Source of the DNA: Puniceicoccales bacterium
Lineage (GTDB): Bacteria; Verrucomicrobiota; Verrucomicrobiia; Opitutales; JAIRKQ01
Length of the DNA: 32,471 nucleotides
Assembly: GCA_031284015.1 (NCBI GenBank)
Contig: JAITAS010000012.1
Coordinates: 1-32,471 of the forward strand
Direction: 5' to 3'
Shown one piece after another: positions 29,301 through 32,471 of this stretch. How positions within the stretch are numbered: the first letter of the stretch is position 1; the number at the start of each line of letters is the position of its first letter. The position numbers and the translations under genes are program-made. The notes beneath the pieces were generated by a model that had not been told where the DNA came from, searched no databases, and saw nothing but the letters and a program-made list of their open reading frames with translations.

Positions 29301-29754
29301 AGAAGGTAGCGAGTGGATAAACGATTCCCAAAGAAAAAGTGCACAATTTGTGTTGGTTTACAGGACTGACACCGATGGCACTTCCGGTACTGGTGGCACA
29401 TACAAAACACTGTTTTTAAGTGATAAAGATGCTCAAGAAATCGGGGAAGCAATGTCGAACTTGAACGTAAAAAATTGCTGGATGTTTAATGCCGGAGGAA
29501 CCCCATCTTCCGCCAATCCGCTGGCAACCATTGACGAAGGTGTACTAGCCGCAGGGCGAAAAGCAGCTGTTGATTTGGCCATTTTATATGGCAATTTCCA
29601 CCATTTAAATTCTACGGAAGATAACCAACGTATGCTTCAAGAACATTTACAAACTTCACAAACAGCGCAAGAAAGTTTTCTGAAACGAGTACAAATCTTA
29701 CAACCTCGCGAGTATGACGATGCCGTAGCTTTTGCACAAAAGTCAGCTGCTTGA
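20335..29754 (+). CDS. Giant helicase-like protein, DUF3638/DUF3645-like, 3139 residues
   Basis: This is one unbroken frame of 3139 codons. The N-terminal third is mixed and has no signal peptide; a Pro-rich linker lies near residues 388-410. Residues about 850-1250 are beta-rich. A coiled coil is likely near 1755-1815. The core is a superfamily-2-like ATPase: FQLMMGGGKTSVV (Walker A, K1984), LLDEVDLNLD (Walker B, 2114-2123), GCTGTPWN (motif III-like, 2403-2410), YYDELRCTGCDIPLP (2562-2576) and TALQGVLRARKF (motif VI-like Arg, 2594-2605). The pair 'Y-D-E-x-x-x-x-G-x-D-I-x-L-P ... Q-x-x-x-R-x-R' and the 'MGxGKTSV' loop follow the large DUF3638/DUF3645 proteins of fungi and chlamydia-like bacteria. 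An (EQ)8 run (2777-2792) separates the core from a C-terminal domain of about 350 residues. No function is established; an effector, a nucleic-acid remodeller or a defence protein are all possible. Confidence 0.8.
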   Translation: MSQTDWDPIKTAFKLTGVTEISDISSIRMGQGYADLHKTATKIQHTILEERKCWSGRLKFAIFPERLLLWSLRKNSGIDKLIREFKNGLITIYHASEGSEVKLQIEALFGNIGEEIPTICQEQRDEAIVPQNISCTGLESFKHMESLLHGRNDVSSPTMNESAGKFFSAFEKLGITQIVGINSLTEEHLTKCIDDNKPVVVLEGTNALLIRKNEDGGIEITKFTTVSKDLNTNGGIQMDSGDYVNAFQLFNLKYEPSEFNEIHFGLKSINDGKPPEAIPQGKMFLIKSRGKNPTTPQYELLNLLQYAAKGDSAKEREVARFEINEYIGHLSNAAHKMRSEGEIMSDQHMINFNALSQDIQKRILLLQASGKISAELASEYLSHIVGISPTRTEPQPSGPTQPSQGGSFDTLKIKNISYSAASNVQTSRGHNVQTNGDILSFLQQANKSHTAGLSAPLVMGFATAKRFEDLVKNQDETFKALEGKDREDAAINVGNFFRMAALYIEYDKRNGIAIPGSKQQFYDSLIALGLRIYKEYGRKHNFFDGEEYGNDRVKHYVIRNQDSNGVTHEIEMCREIHDAVRDDQITNVQSAMEAVRNISDVSLKETVATSFFRVPIDGEHYKHVNSTTKIGAAANGFAYMLFSLTADSNEGTAFYTQARIAPKVIKNLSFGEQLQKNYKKICEFLNNKSQGEVAKSQESKRFLFLEHCCLPSNPSNGNIVQKAEAMLSWLQTSGNTSIFDDLEAQRIFCKLLCGDINSPQALSIALKDGETCRQFERIVNQFFQHSLSNFPNPIEQDADLQKYKFYASLYIQLNKTIEEAKGKKPDLDTSVFNKKVKLDGTSDEIQIFACVLCQKMILGDTLTPEEMLRCTDPKMMIWPEMAGASDTLLNRDPEDSSGIKNMFDGPVLDSLRDFIVRQKDDLNKDGCHCIADAYAKQLGYAGPSVTIDCVNRLITIKDTTTNASVTIDLNNFVRLRDGIYPEEHVQTNDSEHPILALLGVNGTNIHHRVKVNGNTSVVDGKIVVDNKTNRVTMNGKVFVSRVQNSSTRRLPAELVMEKMLDRFLPFVDENDKTCQKVYFYDKTSLDQPVFVLENGTLYTSTSNKYYKVPTLLTGHVFADPLLQHLNSSEMSNVFATKDEGGAISSYVIPELRYNDQILQFSRGSDGQLHLVSNENYILSEPPIPNPLEGNTLNYVCLRSKDNPSDYKFILINDKHLIDTSSLDQATKSEISVLGQDVLEIGFNTITGFDLGADHQATGIILAGRLFDIGKNELALNILNKIDMRTVIALKNNTLLQTTLRSLITNKTTGALDLKRDQPLERNLAAFKILTLLLESDPYNFRNFLLAKNPDGTINFGDSFDLVTQVCSLYQALVDAKENSTQQVSLSKEAELAFTEEIMGAMGQALQAASGVGRALLSMMPESTLLEMPEFGLLKLFEQRHRSLVEELGAKTNVSYITKVAKDSKDHVVVHVKPGGKRSFEKANTFSSVLPIRNTKMLATLRKEAQNTALLKTPTNIERRKALLRKCCRSDDEINSTDQHELSDSQKKAYIAFRNEMRFPTSLPSDEVMLNSMQEVFVAEIEGFIKSQSIESKHAQALDIENSARQSIVGEIGGILRPVKAQQIDGGSATSPDGIDKWKISTLMDFVSQDETTIQSSASLAPNDRKLILEFKRKYSSDINNSTFEKDHRSELLDLANAISGSGKTFSSNDRQIIAQYKTTADKELGRYNEEMNLARSQDLRARAVGELYEINANSFTAKNEEKSTIDTTIDNLTTQISEANKEVEEIRKQLDTKFSTCSKTMESLRKTKLAKMPTLDDARKALVCAPSDPDGDWSKSIKVLRDVNPEFTDADCKEIVDLIKQLLQASTSIKSLEQLKTAIENVHNKGRAVLEANQNLPGYYDTDLSQEQKDFLLAKDQLIIAYESVRTYDPKTEMEALAFEDIVGFRVRGAQASIVKNVIAQLQTNEANNEQTGVTFQLMMGGGKTSVVLSQLAHAISTQGKIPLFVCHPSQYTAMLGNLRIFQESRYSQEVISIDESKSDLADSNKLSGILRKLKRAKNGGGCLVIQAPTIRAIKLEFIRTSRSAMEKNDPVLMARAKQLAEILSYMKENCTQLLDEVDLNLDISKSVNFPGGSRKTLASDQIDVVASMLGMITEDTDLREAFVNDKFGVEKNGKRPVNQFKQKIIDNCFDKIQQLDSEISRDDLAKFMLGNQEPSESFKKSWEKIKSSHQKEARDIALQKGMLSIIDSAAKKEYNRHYGFRGDGSVIPYQGVGTPSSGEFGNVYEQAYYFFAAILHDGIQVSQITSLVEGYVNGSLPKSLKSSFESVWRECGLGTPSDLKKMSAVQRNAIINKAVSQLNAKKGFKEFMLLAKQIAATVIKYNSETLECNAISMVDMGKTSVGCTGTPWNMQTYHSAFQGENKALLELGTEGRIIQKWEKDFRTGDSKILTSSNTTTTVSGMLDSYRAAHKDDSRELHAIIDAGGIFKDKTNDEVAGDILKYYQDDLNVGFVVYLGKTVTGDESFFVMKKEDPDNPIPIPDTSPATIERVVGKGNIDKIFVYYDELRCTGCDIPLPKDANAVLTINPNSTPIRTALQGVLRARKFLDSQQVDICIPQALVPEGVDLNNQTEAMTKICSYCIENQSVILAQQMYKSYRAQTANCLNSILFERLHANVSQHSGKRISKEERKILDLCEKFLYSQFEADPLKLFGEITSEQDAYRALEGYYNSLFREIKKSDKELAQEFQARAEKILNKAKDALKFTVQGGTIDAGTEVEQEQEQEQEQEQEQEQVTDDSKNIRQEQTWAVFNAASQEDSPNANNPSTVSEGEAPLSSTDAMQQTTEPANLPLSEKAKMLFEDLKSNTGLSELMLQDREVLISSMDQRLRQSAERNNISDRELLVILRTANNNPDSHTLPLIANQLSIKDQLLDRVKDRILKAAPSFDSLISQGGTNIPEILPANNCATFRRGSGNIFDSNVQMTTNLAQNIEGSEWINDSQRKSAQFVLVYRTDTDGTSGTGGTYKTLFLSDKDAQEIGEAMSNLNVKNCWMFNAGGTPSSANPLATIDEGVLAAGRKAAVDLAILYGNFHHLNSTEDNQRMLQEHLQTSQTAQESFLKRVQILQPREYDDAVAFAQKSAA
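28663..28710 (+). repeat. Eight 6-base repeats encoding (Glu-Gln)8
   Basis: GAG/GAA followed by CAG/CAA is repeated eight times (48 bases) within the giant gene. The unit is six bases long, so slippage would lengthen or shorten the protein by two residues without breaking the frame. Synonymous codons vary between units, which suggests selection for the EQ sequence itself. It acts as a flexible acidic-polar linker between the ATPase core and the C-terminal domain. Confidence 0.9.
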
Positions 29755-29800
29755 TTTGTATCAAAAATGTTTGATCTGCTAAAACTTAGGCTAATACAAA
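29755..29800. terminator. Nested AT-rich inverted repeats between the giant gene and glyA
   Basis: Right after the giant gene's stop, TTTGTAT (29755-29761) pairs with ATACAAA (29794-29800). Inside or alternative to it, ATCAAA and TTTGAT form a 6-bp hairpin (29760-29775). It lies between convergent genes, where a terminator is expected, but the stems are AT-only or nearly so and no T tract follows. Confidence 0.25.
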
Positions 29801-29825
29801 GATAGATTCAAACCTTTTGGAAAAA

Positions 29826-31073
29826 TCATTGGCAGGGCAGCGGAAACTTGGCACAAAGGTCCACAACTTTATGTTTAATATCAGAAATTGTGGATTTGTC
29901 ATTTGGATTTGAGAGCACGACTTTTATAAATTCTGCAATTTGAACCATTTCTTTTTCCTTCATCCCGCGCGTAGTTACTGCGGGAGTCCCCAATCTTAAG
30001 CCGCTGGCGAGCAAAGGACTTCTTGTCTCATTCGGAATAACGTTCCTATTGACCGTTATGTTGGCATTTTCAAGTGCGACTTCTGCATCCTTCCCGGTTA
30101 GACTTTCGTGAACGGTGCGTAAATCAACGAGCATTAGATGATTATCTGTCCCTCCTGTTACAATGTGGTATCCATTGGCGATCATTTGCTCGGCGAGAAT
30201 GGCCGCGTTTTTAATAATTTGATTTTGGTATTGTTTAAACTCGGGCCTTAGAGCTTCTAAGAAACACACCGCTTTCCCAGCGATAACATGCATTAACGGA
30301 CCTCCCTGGGTTCCAGGAAAAACAGCGGAATCGATGGCCTTGGCGAATTCTTCTTTGCACATTATCATGCCACCACGCGGACCACGCAGAGTTTTATGGG
30401 TTGTCGTGGTGACAAATTCGCAATATGGAACCGGACTTTGGTGTAATCCAGTAGCGACAAGACCCGCTATGTGGGCAATATCAGCCAGGACTAGGGCACC
30501 TTGTGAATGTGCAATTTCGGATACCAACTTAAAATCTATGGCTCTGGAATATGCGGATGCTCCAATGGTTATTAATTTTGGATGTTCAGCTTTAGCCAAC
30601 AGCTTCATTTGGTCATAGTCAATACGACCGGTTGCTACGGATACATTATAGTGGATCACCTTGTATAGCATGCCACTTGTGTTTTTGGGATGGCCATGGG
30701 TTAGGTGGCCTCCATTTTCAAGGGATAGGGTTAAAATTTTATCTCCGGGTTTTAGTACTGCAGTATAAACAGCTGAATTGGCCTGGCTACCAGAATGAGG
30801 CTGCACATTGACATGCTCTGCTCCAAATAGTTGCTTTGCACGATCAATGGCTAACTGCTCAATAACGTCGACATTTTCACAACCACCGTAGTAGCGCCTC
30901 CGAGGGTATCCCTCGGCATATTTATTTGTCAACACGCTCCCGACAGCTTCTAAAACGGCAGAGGAAACAAAATTTTCAGATGCTATTAGCTCGATTTGTT
31001 CCTTCTGACGAATTTTTTCTTTTTCAATTGCACTAAAAACGGCAAAATCAATTTCCTTTAGAGATTGAAGCAT
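29826..31073 (-). CDS. glyA: Serine hydroxymethyltransferase GlyA
   Basis: GlyA moves the serine side-chain carbon to tetrahydrofolate, giving glycine and methylene-tetrahydrofolate, the cofactor ThyA uses. From the ATG at 31073 it has 415 residues (E. coli 417). AAAGGAGA just upstream fixes this start, although the frame continues to 31109. Signatures: [58 protein letters not shown], the PLP lysine in [15 protein letters not shown], and [16 protein letters not shown]. One position differs from what I recall of most homologues: Ser in place of Ala in '[16 protein letters not shown]', probably harmless. It is divergent from the small basic protein gene. Confidence 0.98.
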   Translation of the reverse strand: MLQSLKEIDFAVFSAIEKEKIRQKEQIELIASENFVSSAVLEAVGSVLTNKYAEGYPRRRYYGGCENVDVIEQLAIDRAKQLFGAEHVNVQPHSGSQANSAVYTAVLKPGDKILTLSLENGGHLTHGHPKNTSGMLYKVIHYNVSVATGRIDYDQMKLLAKAEHPKLITIGASAYSRAIDFKLVSEIAHSQGALVLADIAHIAGLVATGLHQSPVPYCEFVTTTTHKTLRGPRGGMIMCKEEFAKAIDSAVFPGTQGGPLMHVIAGKAVCFLEALRPEFKQYQNQIIKNAAILAEQMIANGYHIVTGGTDNHLMLVDLRTVHESLTGKDAEVALENANITVNRNVIPNETRSPLLASGLRLGTPAVTTRGMKEKEMVQIAEFIKVVLSNPNDKSTISDIKHKVVDLCAKFPLPCQ

Positions 31074-31153
31074 TATTCTCTCCTTTGGAAAAAACATATG
31101 AACAAACAATGAAAAACAACAAGTTAAATTTAATTTAATATGGGTTGTTTTTT

Positions 31154-31182
31154 CTTGATTTTGTAATCAAGCACTCTTTATT
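31154..31182. promoter_or_regulatory. Palindrome and candidate promoter in the glyA / small-basic-protein gap
   Basis: CTTGATT (31154-31160) and AATCAAG (31165-31171) form a perfect 7-bp inverted repeat around TTGT. TTGATT at 31155-31160 followed after 16 bases by TTTATT (31177-31182) could be a plus-strand promoter overlapping it. No T tract follows the stem on either strand, so an operator is more likely than a terminator. Both readings are inference. Confidence 0.35.
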
Positions 31183-31206
31183 GGAACAAAGTGAGGATTT
31201 TTAAAA

Positions 31207-31365
31207 ATGACACAACATCCAAGTTTTACAAGGAGTGGAAGTGGAGCAGCTAACAAACGTAGTGTTTTAAAGCGCCATGAGCGGGTAGATTTATTGAAGA
31301 AACGTGGTATTTGGACCGACGCAAGTTCAATAGTTGGGTTACCCAAGACCAAACCCGAAGAATGA
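31207..31365 (+). CDS. Small basic protein of the Verrucomicrobia/Chlamydiae type
   Basis: The ATG at 31207 opens a 52-residue frame starting MTQHPSFTRSGSGAANKRSV. It then reads LKRHERVDLLKKRGIWTDAS and ends SIVGLPKTKPEE. This closely follows a conserved, very basic protein of about 50-60 residues known from chlamydiae and verrucomicrobia (I believe TIGR04137). There the pattern is 'HPSL ... RNVLKRFERI-x-x-L-x-x-x-G-x-W ... GLPKxK'. Its role is unproven; the charge and size suggest binding to rRNA or ribosomes. AGGA lies 11 bases before the start. It is the best taxonomic clue in the window. Confidence 0.85.
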   Translation: MTQHPSFTRSGSGAANKRSVLKRHERVDLLKKRGIWTDASSIVGLPKTKPEE

Positions 31366-31393
31366 GGTATGTGCGAAGGATATTAGCTAAGGC

Positions 31394-32128
31394 ATGAAAA
31401 GTATCCAATGGGGGCATGTTTTTGTTTTTTTTCTCGTCGCATTTGGGATCAGTGGATGTAATAAAAAAGAGTTATCTAACTGTGAAAGCTTGGAGACGAG
31501 CGATAAAAATTTTGTGTTGGCAACCAAATATGTTCGAAATGAGCTCTACGATGATGCCATTAATTGTTTAAACAATGTAATTAAATCCCATAAAATTTCT
31601 CCCGAGTCGAGTTTGCTACTTGGTACCATTTACTTGGATAAAAAAAATGATCCCATATCTGCAATATATTTTTTGAGAAAATATATGAATGAATGCAGCA
31701 ATGCACAGCAAATGCAAATTGCCAAACAACTTATTGATACTGCCAAGAAAGAGTTTCTAAAAAGTTTCCCTGCATATAATGGGATTGCCCAAAGCGAAGC
31801 AGAATTAATGGAAATATTAAAATCTCTAAAAGATCAAAATGCCGCTCTACGACAGCAAGCGGTCGCAAATAGGCAGAAAATTTCTTCCTATGAATCAAAG
31901 ATAAATGCACTACAAAATGCCACCCAAGGAAATTTCATACAACATTCACCATACCCAGAATCTGAAACTGTCGCAATACATACGGTCGAAAACGGAGAAA
32001 CTCTTTCGAGCATAAGCAATAAATATTATGGTACATCCGGTGCTTGGCAAAAAATTTTCGAAGCAAACAGTGCCATCTTGAAAAATCCTAAAGACCTACG
32101 GATTGGGCAACAATTGATCATACCATAG
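31394..32128 (+). CDS. LysM-domain lipoprotein with TPR-like and coiled-coil parts
   Basis: The 244-residue protein starts with a lipoprotein signal peptide; the lipobox FGISGC places the acylated Cys at residue 22. Residues about 38-110 form paired helices (KYVRNELYDDAINCLNNVIK, then SSLLLGTIYLDKK) like tetratricopeptide repeats. About 131-170 is a coiled coil. Residues 196-244 are a LysM peptidoglycan-binding domain: HTVENGETLSSISNKYYG, then WQKIFEANSAIL and LRIGQQLIIP. So it should sit in a membrane leaflet and grip peptidoglycan. This implies the organism has at least some peptidoglycan. It follows the small basic protein by 28 bases and may share its transcript. Confidence 0.85.
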   Translation: MKSIQWGHVFVFFLVAFGISGCNKKELSNCESLETSDKNFVLATKYVRNELYDDAINCLNNVIKSHKISPESSLLLGTIYLDKKNDPISAIYFLRKYMNECSNAQQMQIAKQLIDTAKKEFLKSFPAYNGIAQSEAELMEILKSLKDQNAALRQQAVANRQKISSYESKINALQNATQGNFIQHSPYPESETVAIHTVENGETLSSISNKYYGTSGAWQKIFEANSAILKNPKDLRIGQQLIIP

Positions 32129-32149
32129 CATTTTTTCGAGGGTAGTTAT

Positions 32150-32471
32150 TTTATAGATTGCTATGGCCATACAACTATAGTTAATCTTCATGACAAGGGC
32201 CGAAAGAAGAGTTGGAAAGCAAAGAAGAAATGTATTACTGGAAAGATTTAAAGGTCAAGGTGACAGAATATGCCAAAATCAACGGAGTAAAAGAGACCAG
32301 TAAGGTGTTTGGCGTAGGTACCAGGACGATAAGCAGGAGGAAAAAGTTAGTGAGGGAAAAGGGGAACCTCAACCGAGCTCCTTTAAATAGGAAGGCAAGG
32401 AAGTTGGATATGGAGGGACTTAGGAAGTACGTGGAGGAGCATCCGGACGCGTATCTAAAGGAGATGGCGAA
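32150..32471 (+). mobile_element. Left part of an IS630-type insertion sequence
   Basis: A transposase gene starts at 32230 and runs off the window. Upstream are two adjacent 10-base palindromes, TATGGCCATA (32162-32171) and AACTATAGTT (32173-32182), flanked by AGATT (32155-32159) and AATCT (32183-32187). The element's left end probably lies in or near this structure, but the terminal inverted repeat cannot be fixed without the right end. The boundary given is approximate. Confidence 0.4.
32230..32471 (+). CDS. IS630-family transposase N-terminal part (cut by window end)
   Basis: The ATG at 32230 opens a frame of 80 full codons still open at the last base. The first half is a helix-turn-helix (VTEYAKINGVKETSKVFGVG, then TRTISRRKKL) of the type that binds the IS ends. 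The second part, LDMEGLRKYVEEHPDAYLKEMA, is the typical 'EYVEEHPDAYLKEIA' block of IS630/Tc1-mariner-like transposases and their split N-terminal halves. The DDE catalytic core would lie beyond the window. AAAGAAG precedes the start. It cannot be told whether the gene is intact or split in two frames, as many IS630 genes are. Confidence 0.8.
   Translation, partial: MYYWKDLKVKVTEYAKINGVKETSKVFGVGTRTISRRKKLVREKGNLNRAPLNRKARKLDMEGLRKYVEEHPDAYLKEMA

Noticed and set aside
1-32471. tRNA or rRNA genes and CRISPR arrays
   Set aside because: I saw no cloverleaf-like sequence with a GTTCGAnTC arm, no extended rRNA block and no regularly spaced direct repeats. A tRNAscan/Infernal run would settle it.

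Overview
The window looks like a piece of chromosome from a low-GC (roughly 40% by eye) member of the PVC superphylum, most likely Verrucomicrobiota living with a host. The best lineage marker is a 52-residue basic protein at 31207-31365. It carries the conserved core (LKRHERVDLLKKRG, then GLPKTKP) of a small basic protein family I know from Verrucomicrobia and Chlamydiae. A type III secretion inner-ring protein (SctD) with a small SctE-like partner, and a giant protein resembling the DUF3638/DUF3645 proteins of chlamydia-like bacteria and fungi, fit a host-associated life. Lineage and lifestyle are inferences; no rRNA or tRNA gene was seen.

Layout. 1-1430 holds the 3' end of a SUKH (SMI1/KNR4)-like gene and, on the minus strand, a secreted protein in an unusually GC-rich block. 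1759-3774 (minus) carries sctE-like, sctD and a small CBM20-like protein. 3947-5383 (plus) is a small lipoprotein, rsmI and nusB. 5491-8844 (minus) is mutS and a short, diverged NuoN-like membrane protein. 8997-13487 (plus) is an AlkD-like DNA glycosylase, a GT8 glycosyltransferase with an export signal, and the overlapping set thyA-folA-lpxK. A small hypothetical (minus) lies before secA-mnmA (plus, overlapping). 18085-19850 (minus) holds an OleB/haloalkane-dehalogenase-like hydrolase and a type IV pilin-like protein with an internal tandem duplication.

20335-29754 is one uninterrupted gene of 3139 codons. It encodes a helicase-like protein with its own candidate promoter and a very strong ribosome binding site. 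Upstream of it is a 484-base gap with two complex inverted-repeat structures. Then come glyA (minus), the small basic protein and a LysM lipoprotein (plus). The window ends inside an IS630-type transposase gene.

How the genes relate. Most are housekeeping: nucleotide and one-carbon metabolism (thyA, folA, glyA supply and use folate one-carbon units), mismatch and alkylation repair, tRNA/rRNA modification (mnmA, rsmI), antitermination (nusB), Sec export and lipid A synthesis (lpxK, hence a Gram-negative outer membrane). The accessory, possibly host-directed layer is the T3SS pair, the exported GT8 enzyme, the secreted GC-rich protein, the SUKH fragment and the giant protein. The giant protein is the strongest candidate for something poorly described.
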